Positions 34,161-43,356 of a stretch of DNA of 64,000 nt are shown here, piece after piece; position 1 is the stretch's first letter, and every line of letters begins with the position of its first letter. The stretch is taken from NCBI RefSeq assembly GCF_965279675.1, contig NZ_CBDIIJ010000002.1:372001-436000 (forward strand), written 5' to 3'. The notes under the pieces are model-generated. The model was given only the letters and a program-made list of their open reading frames with translations. It ran no database searches and was not told the DNA's origin. The translations under genes and the position numbers were made by a program. The stretch is from Mucisphaera sp965279675. GTDB taxonomy: Bacteria > Planctomycetota > Phycisphaerae > Phycisphaerales > Phycisphaeraceae.

Positions 34161-35624
34161 TCAGGCGGTTTGGGCGATGAGCCGCTGCTCCTTCCACTTC
34201 TTGAGTTTGAGTCCGAGGGTGCGTACGCCGATGCCGAGGGCCTTGGCGGTTTTCTGTCGGTTGCCGCCGAAGTAGCCGAGTGCCTGGACGATCTGCTCGC
34301 GCTCGACTTCTTCGAGTGAGCGGACGGGGCCGATCGAAGGGGGTGCGGTGACGCGGCCTGGCGTGACGACGAGCGGGGGCGTTTCGTGATTTGCGGCGTG
34401 TTCGGTTTGTGCGGGCAAGGGTGAGGCTAGTGGGGCCGATGGGCCGGGCGTGGTGAGCCAGGGTTCGATGAGGTCTGCTTTGATGAGCCCGCCTCGGGTG
34501 AGGACGGAGGCTCTTTCGCAGATGTTCTGGAGCTCGCGGACATTGCCGGGCCAGGGGTAGGCGCGGAGGAGTTTGAGGGCGGCGGCGTCGAGTTTTTTGG
34601 GTTCGCGGCCTTCGCGGAGGGCGACCTGCGAGAGGAAGTGTTCGGCGAGGAGAGGGATGTCGGCCTCACGGAGCCTTAGGGAGGGGAGTTCGATGGGTAG
34701 GACGTTGAGCCGGTAGTAGAGGTCCTGGCGGAAGTGGCCGGAAGCGACGGCGAAGCGGAGGTCGCGGTTGGTGGTAGCGAGCACGCGGACATCGACGGTG
34801 AGGGTGGTGCTTGAGCCGACGCGCTCGAACTGGCCTTCCTGGAGGACGCGGAGGAGCTTGGCCTGTAGGGTCGGGCTGATTTCGGAGATTTCGTCGAGGA
34901 GGATGGTTCCGCCATCGGCGAGTTCGAAGCGGCCTTTGCGGAGCTGGTCGGCACCGGTGAAGGCGCCTTTTTCGTGTCCGAAGAGTTCGCTTTCGAGGAG
35001 GCTGGTGGAGAGTGCGGCGCAGTTGACGCAGAGCATGACGCGATCGCGTCGCGGGCTGTGGGCGTGGACGGTTCGGGCGACGACTTCCTTGCCGGTGCCG
35101 GATTCACCGCAGATGAGGACGGTGCCGTTGGAGTTGGCGACCTGATGGATCTGCTGGGCGAGACGCCTCATCTCGGGGGATTTGCCGACGAGTGAGGGGG
35201 CGACGTCGGCGCGGGAAGCGTTGTCGGAGCGGAGGGCTTCGTTTTCGCTGACGAGCTGGCGGTGTTCGACGGCTCGGCGGACGACCATGACGAGTTGATC
35301 GCCTTCGAAGGGCTTCTGGATGAAGTCGAAGGCTCCGTCCTGCATGGCAGCGACGGCGTCGGCGACGGTGCCGTAGGCGGTCATCAGGACGACGGGGAGG
35401 GACGGGTCGATGCGGCGGAGTTCGCCGAGGAGAGCGAGTCCGTCCATCTCGGGCATCTTGAGGTCGGTGACGACGGCACTGGGGCGGTGTTTGGAGGCCT
35501 GCTGGATGGCGGCCTGGCCGTCTGCTGCGGTGACGACGGTGTAGCCAGCGCGTTGGAGGGTGGCGGCGACGGAGTCGCGCATGATTTGTTTGTCATCAAC
35601 AACGAGGATTTTCTGGGCGCTCAT
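34161..35624 (-). CDS. flrC: Sigma-54-dependent flagellar response regulator (FlrC/NtrC type)
   Basis: A 487-residue activator with receiver (phospho-acceptor D54, VVTDLKMPEMDG), AAA+ domain (Walker A GESGTGKE 173-180; the sigma-54 contact loop GAFTGA 220-225; Walker B GGTILLDEIS) and a C-terminal Fis-type helix-turn-helix (IVQALGYFGGNRQKTAKALGI). Its start overlaps the stop of the kinase gene. The predicted sigma-54 promoter of flgB lies 97 bp past its end, so it is the obvious candidate activator of the structural operon. Confidence 0.92.
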   Translation of the reverse strand: MSAQKILVVDDKQIMRDSVAATLQRAGYTVVTAADGQAAIQQASKHRPSAVVTDLKMPEMDGLALLGELRRIDPSLPVVLMTAYGTVADAVAAMQDGAFDFIQKPFEGDQLVMVVRRAVEHRQLVSENEALRSDNASRADVAPSLVGKSPEMRRLAQQIHQVANSNGTVLICGESGTGKEVVARTVHAHSPRRDRVMLCVNCAALSTSLLESELFGHEKGAFTGADQLRKGRFELADGGTILLDEISEISPTLQAKLLRVLQEGQFERVGSSTTLTVDVRVLATTNRDLRFAVASGHFRQDLYYRLNVLPIELPSLRLREADIPLLAEHFLSQVALREGREPKKLDAAALKLLRAYPWPGNVRELQNICERASVLTRGGLIKADLIEPWLTTPGPSAPLASPLPAQTEHAANHETPPLVVTPGRVTAPPSIGPVRSLEEVEREQIVQALGYFGGNRQKTAKALGIGVRTLGLKLKKWKEQRLIAQTA

Positions 35625-36529
35625 GCTGCCTCCGCTTTCAGGCCGTTGGAGGCGTTGCTGGGTCTCGGGAGGGTGCAGGTGAAGACGGCTCCGTTGTCGG
35701 AGTGGACGGCGATGGAGCCGTTGTGGGCATCGATGATGCGGTGGACGATGGCGAGGCCGAGGCCGGTGCCGGTGTGTCGGGTGGTGAAGAAGGGGTTGAA
35801 GATGCGGTCGATCAGTTCGCGGTCGATACCCGGGCCGGTGTCGCGGATGACGATGCGGTCGTCGCCTGCGATCGTGCGGGTTTTGATGAGGAGGTGGCGC
35901 TCGCCTTCTGATTTGGCCATGGCCTCGGTGGCGTTGCGGACGAGGTTGAGGATGGCCTGGTGGAGGAGGCCGGGGTCGGCGTGGACCTGGCCGTCGCAGG
36001 GCTGGTCGCAGTCGATGGTGACCTGGACGTTGGCGGCTTCGATCTCTGGGCGGTGGGCGTTGATGGCCTGATCGAAGAGGGTTCGGATATCGACCCAGTC
36101 TTTGCGGGGCTGCATGTCCCTGGCGAAGTGGAGGACGTCGTAGACGATGCCATCGAGGCCGCGGACGGCTTCGGCGATTTTGGTGAGGTGGTTGGCGACG
36201 TTGTCGGTGCGTTCGGCGGTGTTTTCGGCTTTGAGGTCTTCGAGGGCCATCTGGGCGTAGAGGGCGATGCCGCCTAGGGGGTTTCGGATTTCGTGGGCGA
36301 TGCCGGCGGCGATCTCACCGAGGGCGGAGAGGCGTCGGCTTCGCTGAAGCTGGGCGTTGGTGCTGACGAGTTCTTTGCGGAGGCGGGTGACTTCGGATTC
36401 GAGCCTGGCGTGTGAGAGCGCGACTTTGTCGGTGACTTCGTTGTAGGCGCGGATGATGTCGGCGAGTTCGTCGGGTCTGACGGCGGGCGGGCTGCCGTTG
36501 CTGGTTTCGAGGATGGCTTGTTGGTGCAT
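35621..36529 (-). CDS. flrB: Cytoplasmic sensor histidine kinase (FlrB-like)
   Basis: A 302-residue soluble kinase with no membrane segment. A coiled-coil start (about 20-65) leads into the H box (LGEIAAGIAHEIRNPLGGIA, H79) and the ATPase with N box HQAILNLVRNATEAM, G1 IRDTGPGID and G2 GTGLGLAIVHRI. No PAS fold is obvious, so the stimulus may be internal, such as flagellar export state. Co-translated with the sigma-54 activator. Confidence 0.9.
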   Translation of the reverse strand: MHQQAILETSNGSPPAVRPDELADIIRAYNEVTDKVALSHARLESEVTRLRKELVSTNAQLQRSRRLSALGEIAAGIAHEIRNPLGGIALYAQMALEDLKAENTAERTDNVANHLTKIAEAVRGLDGIVYDVLHFARDMQPRKDWVDIRTLFDQAINAHRPEIEAANVQVTIDCDQPCDGQVHADPGLLHQAILNLVRNATEAMAKSEGERHLLIKTRTIAGDDRIVIRDTGPGIDRELIDRIFNPFFTTRHTGTGLGLAIVHRIIDAHNGSIAVHSDNGAVFTCTLPRPSNASNGLKAEAA

Positions 36530-36532
36530 GCG

Positions 36533-37030
36533 TTATCCCTGCCTGTCGGTGAAACGGCTTGACGGTGGAAGGGTGGATGAGGGTGGCTGTGCGGCGGCTG
36601 CGCCCTGGTAAGCGCGTGCTGCCTGGCTGGCGATGCCTGAGCGGCCGAGTTTGGCGGTGACTTTGCCGCGTGCCTGCTGGAGGCTGTCGCCATCGGCGCG
36701 GTCGCGTGCCATGATGTCGCGCATCAGGTTGTCGGTTTCATCGAGGAGGGCGCGGAGTTCGTCGCGATGGGGCTGGCTGAGTTTCGCGCGGACGTCGTCC
36801 CATGCGGCCCGGTAGGGTCGGATGGCCTCGGCGATGGTTTTGAGCTGGTCGAGGAGCGTCTGCCTGCGGGTGAGCAGGCTGAGGAGCTTGGGAGTCTCTC
36901 CCGACTCGATGAGATCGTGCTGCTGGGTGGCGAGCTGCCCCAAGGTTTTGTAGAGGTCACGCTGACGAACCACAAGATCCAGTAGTTGTTGTGGATCAAG
37001 GGCTTCTGATTGTGCTGTTGTGGTGGTCAT
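36533..37030 (-). CDS. flgN: FlgN-like flagellar export chaperone
   Basis: A helical, acidic-basic mixed protein of 165 residues (175 from the ATG at 37060) with the heptad-rich core LVVRQRDLYKTLGQLATQQHDLIESGETPKLLSLLTRRQTLLDQL that typifies FlgN chaperones of the hook-filament junction proteins. The start at 37030 lies in the right arm of a GGTCA-AGGA-TGACC hairpin. The C terminus is disordered and Ser/Pro-rich. FlgK and FlgL are not in the window. Family assignment is by pattern, so moderate. Confidence 0.65.
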   Translation of the reverse strand: MTTTTAQSEALDPQQLLDLVVRQRDLYKTLGQLATQQHDLIESGETPKLLSLLTRRQTLLDQLKTIAEAIRPYRAAWDDVRAKLSQPHRDELRALLDETDNLMRDIMARDRADGDSLQQARGKVTAKLGRSGIASQAARAYQGAAAAQPPSSTLPPSSRFTDRQG

Positions 37031-37187
37031 CCTTGACCGCTTTCGTTGGTTATCGGGCATCCATGCCTACGTGGGTTGTCGGTTGCGCGGGGTTGTTGTC
37101 TGAAGATTTCGTGGGCAGGTCTTGCGCTCGGCGAGCGATCGCGCACAATTTGCGCCTCGGTCATTTTGTATGCATGAATTGAATTGG

Positions 37188-39761
37188 TCAGCGGGCGGCG
37201 GAGGCCTGGTCGCCAAGGAGTTCGAGTTCGGAGGTCCAGCGGAGCCAGTCTTCCCAGTGCTCGCGTGTCATCGGGAGGGTTGGGTCGTCGAAGGCATCAT
37301 CGGGCATGCGTTCGAGTTGCCAGCGTGCCTGGTCATTGGCGACGCGGGCTTCCTGGAACTGGCCGAGTTCGCAGCGGGCGTTGAAGATCTGGACGAGAGC
37401 GACGAGAGAGGCGGGGTGGTTTTCCCAGCGACGGGCGGCTTCGCCATAGAGCGCGATGGCGGTTTCGTACTGGCGGCGGTCGAAGGCGGCGTCGGCCTGG
37501 TAGAAGTAGGCGTTGCGGAGGTAGAGGCGTTCGGTGGGTGAGAGGACCTGGTCGATGCGTGACTCGAGGTCTTCGATGACCATGTTGTAGAGGTTCTGAG
37601 CGCGTTCGAGTCTTCGGTTGCGTTCGGCCTGCTGGGCGACGCGGGTGCGCTGGGTGGTGGGCCCGTCGGCGGTGGCCTCGAGGGCGGCGACGGACTTGCG
37701 GTAGGCGTCGGCGAGGAGGTATCGGAGTCTTGCGCCTTCGAGGTCCTGTCCGTAGCGTTCGACGGCGGCTTCGAGTCGTTCGATGGCGTCGGTGAAGTAG
37801 CGGGGTTCGTCGCTGCCGAGGCGGTAGTAGAGGCTGCCGAGTTCGATGAGTGCTTCGCGGTACTGCTCGCTTTCGGGCGTGATGGCGTCGTGGTCTTCGA
37901 GGACGGAGGTGAGGGTTCGGAGGGCGGCGTCGTTGTTGCCGATGGCGGTGTAGGCGCGGGCGAGGGGGACGAGGACGCCAAAGGTCTGGAACCCGGTGGG
38001 GTGCTGCTCGGAGAGCTCGATGAACTGGGCGATGGCGGCTTCGTACTCGTTGGCGGCCATGAGCGAGCGGCCGAGTCGGGCCATGGCCTGGTGTCGGCGG
38101 GCGTCCTCCTGGCGGGTTTCGACGAACTCGACGTAGACGGAGATGGCGTCGTCCCAGAGCTGGGCCTGATCGAAGCAGACGCCTGCTCGCCAGAGGCTGA
38201 GGCCGTGGGCTTCGTTGTCCATAATGGTGACGAGGCCGGCGTGGCGGAGGTAGTTGGCTCCGGCGTCGGCGAAGTGCTGGGCGGCTTTCTGGTTGGCGAG
38301 GCGGACGGCGTCGGGTGTCGGCCCGGCACCGGGTGCGGTGGCGTAGGGATCGAGGGAGTCGGCGTAGTCGCGTTGCTGCTGGGCTATGCGTTCGTGGGTA
38401 ACGGCGAGGTCGAGGACGACGGGCGCGGGGAGGTCCTGGCCGTAGAGCGGGAGGAGGATCATGAGGAAGTCGAGCACACGATCGAAGTCTTCGATATCTG
38501 AGAGGTAATCGACGTGGGTGCGGACGACGTCGGCGAGCTGGGCTCTTCGGGGGTCGTCGGGGCGGCCGCGTTCGACGAGCCATGCGACGGCCTGGGTCAG
38601 GGTTTCGAGGGATTCGGGGTAGGCACCCTGGCGGGCATCGACATCGCCTTTGCCGATGAGGGCGTCGATGTAGAGGGGTTCGGAGGGGAACCGCTGGATG
38701 ACGGTTTCGAAGGAGGCCATGGCCTGCTGGAGGCCGTCGACATCGGGATCAAGGAGCGCGATTTCGCCAAGCCGGAGGTAGATTTCGGCGTTGAGCGGAT
38801 CGCTGTCGGAGAGTCGTTGTTGGGCAAAACGGTAGAGCTGGTCGGCTCGTTCGAACTCGGGTGGCGATTTGCTCTGGTAGGCGCGGGCGAGCTTGACGAT
38901 GATGGGGGGGAGGTCGTCGTTGCCGCCTGAGGCGACGAGACGTTGGTGGTGTCGGAGGAGGAAGTCGACGGCGGCGGAGGCGTCGCCGGTTTCGAGCAGG
39001 AGTTCGGCTTCGACGCTGGTGATCCAGATTTCCTGGGCGCGTCTGGCGGCGGGGTCGAGTTCGGTTCTGGTTTCTTCGCGATAGCGGTTGATCAGGGCGA
39101 TCATGGCGTCTTCGCGGCGGCCGGTTTCGCTGGCGAGCCTGATCTCGATGAGTTGGCGTAGTTGTCGGAGGCGTTGTTCGGCGGCGGCCTCCTGCATGCG
39201 ATCGACGGTGGCGAGGGCTTCGGTTTCGCGGCCGAGTCGGCCGTAGGCCTCTGCGAGTCTTCGTTTGGTGGCGTTGTTGAGTGGGAGGCCGAGTTGTTCG
39301 GCCTCGCGGTAGTGGCCGATGATATTGCGGAGGGTCTGGCGGGCCTGCTCGGTGTCGATCTGGACGGGTGATCGCAGTTCGAGGTCCTGGTAGAGCAGGT
39401 GTCCGAGGAGGAGTTCGAGGCGTGCTCGCTGGGGCGTGGTGGCTATCTCGCGTTGAGCCTGGACGTTGGCGAGGGTCTGTTCGGCGTCGTCGAGGTTTTC
39501 GGCGACGAGGAAGTCGCGAGCGGAGTCCAGAGCGCCGTCGAGGTCGTGGACGACGGGCTGTGGGAGTGAGAGGTAGACGCCCAGGGCGAGCATGCCCATG
39601 CCGAGGAGGAGTGCGGGGAGTTGCCAGATGGTGGCCCAGCTGCCTTCGGGAACTGCGGTCGCTTGCTCTTCGGTGGCGGTACTCCCCTGCTCGGGTTCGG
39701 ACGGAGCGGCTTCTTCCTGCGGCTCATCGATGAAATCGGATTGGTCGTCGTAGTCGGGCAT
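37188..39761 (-). CDS. Large tetratricopeptide-repeat membrane protein
   Basis: An 857-residue protein: an acidic N-terminal tail (about 1-45), a single transmembrane helix (SWATIWQLPALLLGMGMLALGVYLSL) and roughly 780 residues of helical TPR-type repeats (for example ALATVDRMQEAAAEQRLRQL, DEAIAQFIELSEQHPTG-like units, YETAIALYGEAARRWENHP). The repeats should face the periplasm. An in-frame GTG at 39803 could add 14 residues. It sits directly upstream of the flagellar regulatory block, in the same direction. A scaffold for motor or envelope assembly is possible, but nothing shows it. Confidence 0.75.
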   Translation of the reverse strand: MPDYDDQSDFIDEPQEEAAPSEPEQGSTATEEQATAVPEGSWATIWQLPALLLGMGMLALGVYLSLPQPVVHDLDGALDSARDFLVAENLDDAEQTLANVQAQREIATTPQRARLELLLGHLLYQDLELRSPVQIDTEQARQTLRNIIGHYREAEQLGLPLNNATKRRLAEAYGRLGRETEALATVDRMQEAAAEQRLRQLRQLIEIRLASETGRREDAMIALINRYREETRTELDPAARRAQEIWITSVEAELLLETGDASAAVDFLLRHHQRLVASGGNDDLPPIIVKLARAYQSKSPPEFERADQLYRFAQQRLSDSDPLNAEIYLRLGEIALLDPDVDGLQQAMASFETVIQRFPSEPLYIDALIGKGDVDARQGAYPESLETLTQAVAWLVERGRPDDPRRAQLADVVRTHVDYLSDIEDFDRVLDFLMILLPLYGQDLPAPVVLDLAVTHERIAQQQRDYADSLDPYATAPGAGPTPDAVRLANQKAAQHFADAGANYLRHAGLVTIMDNEAHGLSLWRAGVCFDQAQLWDDAISVYVEFVETRQEDARRHQAMARLGRSLMAANEYEAAIAQFIELSEQHPTGFQTFGVLVPLARAYTAIGNNDAALRTLTSVLEDHDAITPESEQYREALIELGSLYYRLGSDEPRYFTDAIERLEAAVERYGQDLEGARLRYLLADAYRKSVAALEATADGPTTQRTRVAQQAERNRRLERAQNLYNMVIEDLESRIDQVLSPTERLYLRNAYFYQADAAFDRRQYETAIALYGEAARRWENHPASLVALVQIFNARCELGQFQEARVANDQARWQLERMPDDAFDDPTLPMTREHWEDWLRWTSELELLGDQASAAR

Positions 39762-39871
39762 GTTGGCGTGGCCTGATCGCGCACCGGGGGCGTTGCGGGT
39801 CACTGAGGGTTATCGGTCTTTCATGGGGACGGCTTGAGGAAGGGTGATGGGCGTTTCGAGCTGGTGCCTGG

Positions 39872-40984
39872 TCAGGAGGCGGCTGATTTGGCTCGCCGCT
39901 GGAGTTCTGCGTCGATGAAGCCCTGTAGGCGGCCGTCGAGCACCTGCTGGGGGTTGGGCTCTTCGTAGCTGGTGCGGTGGTCTTTAACGCGGTTGTCGTA
40001 GAAGACGTAGCTGCGGATCTGGGTGCCCCAGCCCATGTCGAGTGAGCCGCCGGTGGCCTTGTCGAGTTCGGCCTGGCGTTTTTCCTCGGCGAGGATTTCG
40101 AGCTTGCCGCGGAGGATGGAGAGAGCCTGCTTCTTGTTCTGCTCGAGTTTGCGCTCGGCGGAGGTGACGATCATGATGCCGGTGGGTTTGTGAACGAGGC
40201 GTACGGCGGTGGCGAGTTTGTTGACGTTCTGGCCGCCCGGTCCGGATGAGCGTGCGAAGGGGGTGATTTCGAGGTCGTTCTCGGGGATTTCGACGCCACC
40301 GGTGTCGGGGAACTCGGGGATGATGTCGACGGCGGCGAAGCTCGTCTGGCGCTTGCCCTGGGCGTTGAAGGGGGAGACGCGGGCGAGGCGGTGGGTCCCG
40401 CGTTCGGCGGAGAGGTAGCCGTAGGCAAGCGGTCCTTTGATGTAGAGGGTGACATCTTTGAGGCCGGCTTCTTCGCCATGGGTCTTACCGACTTCGGAGA
40501 CGTCCCAGCCCTGCTGCTCGGCGTAGTAGAGGTACATGCGCATGAGCATCTCGGTCCAGTCCTGGGCTTCGGTGCCGCCTTCGCGGGCGTAGATGCTGAG
40601 GTAGCAGTTTCGGGCGTCATGCTTGCCTGAGAGAAGGGAGGTGAGTTCGAGCTTATCGAGCCTCTGGGTCATGGGATCGATCTGGGCGTCGACTTCATCG
40701 CGGGTGTCTGCGTCGTCTTCGTCGGCGGCCATGTCCCAGAGGAGGGCGAGTTCTTCGATATCGTGATTGGCTTTGTTGAGAGGTTCGATCTGTGCTTTGA
40801 TGGTTTTGAGTTCGGTGACGACTTCGTTGGCCTTGTCGGGCTTGTCCCAGAAGTCGGTGGCGTTCATGAGTTGTTCGAGTTCGGCGAGGCGTGTGGTTTT
40901 GGCGTCGGCGTTGAGAGAGTCTCTGACGGCGGCGATGCGTTCGCGGAAGGTCTGGATGATGCCGGGGATGTTGTCGTGCTGCAC
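39872..40984 (-). CDS. prfB: Peptide chain release factor 2
   Basis: A 370-residue class I release factor that reads UAA and UGA. The codon-recognition tripeptide SPF is at 204-206 (ARVSPFNAQGKR) and the peptidyl-hydrolysis GGQ at 250-252 (SSGPGGQNVN). The gene reads straight through from its GTG start; the in-frame UGA and +1 frameshift near codon 25 that autoregulate many RF2 genes are absent. AGGA at the aspC stop serves as ribosome-binding site, so it is probably co-transcribed with aspC. Confidence 0.95.
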   Translation of the reverse strand: MQHDNIPGIIQTFRERIAAVRDSLNADAKTTRLAELEQLMNATDFWDKPDKANEVVTELKTIKAQIEPLNKANHDIEELALLWDMAADEDDADTRDEVDAQIDPMTQRLDKLELTSLLSGKHDARNCYLSIYAREGGTEAQDWTEMLMRMYLYYAEQQGWDVSEVGKTHGEEAGLKDVTLYIKGPLAYGYLSAERGTHRLARVSPFNAQGKRQTSFAAVDIIPEFPDTGGVEIPENDLEITPFARSSGPGGQNVNKLATAVRLVHKPTGIMIVTSAERKLEQNKKQALSILRGKLEILAEEKRQAELDKATGGSLDMGWGTQIRSYVFYDNRVKDHRTSYEEPNPQQVLDGRLQGFIDAELQRRAKSAAS

Positions 40985-40996
40985 GTCGTTGTCGTC

Positions 40997-42199
40997 CTAG
41001 GCGTTGACGGCGGCGATGGCGTCGCAGAGCCGGTCCACGTTGTTTTCTGTGATGCCGGCGACGTTGATGCGTCCTGAGCCGACGATGTAGATGGCGTGTT
41101 CTGAGCGTAGCTTCTCGACCTGTTCTTTGTTGAGGCCGGAGAAGGAGAACATGCCCTTTTGGTGTGTGAGGAAGTCGTTGCCCTGCGGGGATAGCTGGAC
41201 CTTGCGGTCGCTGAGGCCATGACTGAGGCGTTGGCGCATCTGGTGGATGCGGTCGCGCATGGCGGCGAGTTCGCGTTCCCACTGGCTGCGGAGTCCGGTA
41301 TCGGAAAGGATGGTGCTGACGATGGCGGCGCCGTGGCCTGGGGGGTTGGAGTACATCCTGCGGACGACGGTCTTGATCTGAGAGAGGACGGCTTTCACGG
41401 CCTTCTCGCTGGCGGCGACGACGGTGAGGGCGCCGACGCGTTCGTTGTAGAGACCGAAGTTCTTGGAGTAGCTGGTGCAGATCAGGATTTCGGGGTTGTG
41501 CTCGGCGAGCGTGTGCAGACCGTTGGTGTCCTGCTGGAGGCCTTCGCCGAAACCCTGGTAGGCGAAGTCGAGGATGGGCAGGAGTTTCTTGTCGGCGAGT
41601 TTTTTAGCAATGGCCTTCCACTGATCGGGCGTGGGGTCGACCCCTGTCGGGTTGTGGCAGCAGCCGTGGAGGAGGACGGCGTCGCCGGGCCTGGCCTGAT
41701 CGATGGCATCGAGCATGGCGTCGAGGTCGAGCCTTTGGGCGGTGGGGTCGTAGTAGGGGTAGGTCTGGAGGTGAAGGCGAGCGGCTTCGAAGATGGGGGT
41801 GTGGTTGGGCCAGGTGGGGGCGCTGAGCCAGAGGTTGGCTTCTGGATGGTGGGCGCGGAGGTATTCGCCGGCGACGCGGAGTGCGCCGGTGCCGCCTGGG
41901 GTGTGGAGGGAGGCGGCGCGGCGATCGGTGAGGATGGGCCCGGCTTCCGGGAAGAGGAGTCGTTTGACGGCGGCTGCGTAGGCGGGTGAGCCGTCGATGG
42001 GGAGGTAGGACTTTGTCTGCTCGGTTTCGAGGAGGGCCTTCTCGGCGGCTTTGACGGAGGCGAGGATGGGGGTTTTGCCGGAGGCGTCCTGGAAGACGCC
42101 TACGCCCAGGTTGATTTTGTGGGGGTTTGTGTCTGCCTTGTAGGCGTCGGTCAGACCGAGGATGGGGTCGGGTGGGGCAGGCTGGATGTTTTCGAACAT
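40997..42199 (-). CDS. Aspartate/aromatic aminotransferase (AspC/TyrB family, PLP)
   Basis: A 400-residue class I aminotransferase. The PLP lysine is K246 in CTSYSKNFGLYNERVG, the pyridine-nitrogen Asp is in PILDFAYQGFG, the Asn is in GCCHNPTGVDPT, and YSNPPGHGA plus GRINVAGI complete the type Ia signature. It probably makes aspartate and possibly aromatic amino acids. It precedes prfB by 12 bp. Confidence 0.92.
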   Translation of the reverse strand: MFENIQPAPPDPILGLTDAYKADTNPHKINLGVGVFQDASGKTPILASVKAAEKALLETEQTKSYLPIDGSPAYAAAVKRLLFPEAGPILTDRRAASLHTPGGTGALRVAGEYLRAHHPEANLWLSAPTWPNHTPIFEAARLHLQTYPYYDPTAQRLDLDAMLDAIDQARPGDAVLLHGCCHNPTGVDPTPDQWKAIAKKLADKKLLPILDFAYQGFGEGLQQDTNGLHTLAEHNPEILICTSYSKNFGLYNERVGALTVVAASEKAVKAVLSQIKTVVRRMYSNPPGHGAAIVSTILSDTGLRSQWERELAAMRDRIHQMRQRLSHGLSDRKVQLSPQGNDFLTHQKGMFSFSGLNKEQVEKLRSEHAIYIVGSGRINVAGITENNVDRLCDAIAAVNA

Positions 42200-42301
42200 C
42201 GTGAGGCTCCGGGGTCCTGCCTCTGCTTTTTCAGTGGCGGGATTGGCGTGTGCTGGGCCTCGTATCGTAGCGATGGATGGTTGCTCGTGGTGGGGGTGGC
42301 G

Positions 42302-43024
42302 TCAGGAGGAATTGAGGCGTTTGAGCAGGTCGTACCTCGAGTGGACGCCGTGCTTTAGGTAGATGTTCTTGATGTGGACGTGAACGGTGTGGGTTGAGCG
42401 TTCGAGGATCTCGGCAATTTCTTTCTGGGTGCGGTTTTCGAGCAGGTGGGTGAGGACGACTTTCTCGGTCGGGCTGAGTTTGGCTATGGCTTTGGGGGTC
42501 TTCTTCGCTGCAGCCGGGAGGGCTCGGGGCACCTGCTTCTTGAGTCTTTCGGGGAGGCTTCTGAGGAGGAGTTCGAGTTCGACGAGTTGATCGGGTTGGA
42601 ACTTCTCGGATTCGGCCCAGCGGGTGTAGGCGAGGATGAGTGAACCGTGGACGGATGGTATGTCGCAGGCGACGAGATCGGTGAGTTCTCGATAGGCGTT
42701 CAGTCTTTTGACCGCGGAAACGCATTGCCGCCTGGATAGCAAGGGCAGGTCTAGGACGTGGTAGACCCTGCCGGGTTCGAGGTTTGCCTGCTGGAGTTGG
42801 AGCGGGAGGGAGGCTTCATCGGTGTGCCATTGGTCCAGGTTAAGGGTGCTTGCCTGTCTGGGAGAGAGGCCGGTCGTGAGGCATCGTCGCCCCTCGGTCA
42901 GCGCGTTAGCGGGCGTGTAGGCGTAGGCCATTTCGGCTTGGAGGACCTGCCTGGTGATTTCCATGGTGTGGAGGAGGTGGGCTTCGAACTCGGAATCGAG
43001 TCGGCTTTGCATTGACGCATCCAT
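42302..43024 (-). CDS. LuxR-type transcriptional regulator without a receiver domain
   Basis: A 240-residue protein whose last 60 residues are a LuxR helix-turn-helix (LSPTEKVVLTHLLENRTQKEIAEILERSTHTVHVHIKNIYLK). The first 170 residues are not a receiver and match no sensor I recognise; they are mostly helical with DLPLLSRRQCVSAVKRLNAYRELTDLV. It may sense a ligand or act constitutively. The next two regulatory genes lie upstream beyond a 332-base gap. Confidence 0.8.
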   Translation of the reverse strand: MDASMQSRLDSEFEAHLLHTMEITRQVLQAEMAYAYTPANALTEGRRCLTTGLSPRQASTLNLDQWHTDEASLPLQLQQANLEPGRVYHVLDLPLLSRRQCVSAVKRLNAYRELTDLVACDIPSVHGSLILAYTRWAESEKFQPDQLVELELLLRSLPERLKKQVPRALPAAAKKTPKAIAKLSPTEKVVLTHLLENRTQKEIAEILERSTHTVHVHIKNIYLKHGVHSRYDLLKRLNSS

Positions 43025-43356
43025 GAGGGTCCTCTCTGGCCCGGGGTTGGATTCTGATGTGTCACACTGGCAGATCGCTCTGCAATGACCACCGAAACAA
43101 ATGGGGTGAAAGGTTTATGGCCGTCGCGTCTAAGACGCGGACGGGTGTTGGGGCGGGAAGGGAGCTTGGCATGGTGGGTCACCCCTTTGCCGATGCTTAA
43201 CCTTTGTGGGGAAACTATCGTTTGCTCAAACGGTTTCGTCGATGGGTGTTTCTTCCCAATTGGTTAACTCGCAGCGGGCGGTGTAGTCCTTGTGTTGTGC
43301 CTAATGACGGGGATGTTTGGGATGTTCATTCATGGATTGAGGGTGTGTAAGCATCT
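43025..43356. other. 332-base gene-free interval between two LuxR-type genes
   Basis: No credible gene. It contains a hairpin around 43122-43145 (CCGTCGCGTC-TAA-GACGCGGACGG, with one bulge) and AT-richer stretches near 43190-43270 that may hold the promoter of the downstream LuxR gene. No clean sigma-70 or sigma-54 match was found; a TGGCA...TGCA pair near 43069 has the wrong spacing. Confidence 0.5.

Noticed and set aside
39872..40984. Programmed +1 frameshift in prfB
   Set aside because: The reading frame is continuous from the start and no in-frame TGA occurs near codon 25.
43069..43085. Possible second sigma-54 site (TGGCA...TGCA) in the gap near the LuxR gene
   Set aside because: GG-to-GC spacing is one base too long, which RpoN does not tolerate.
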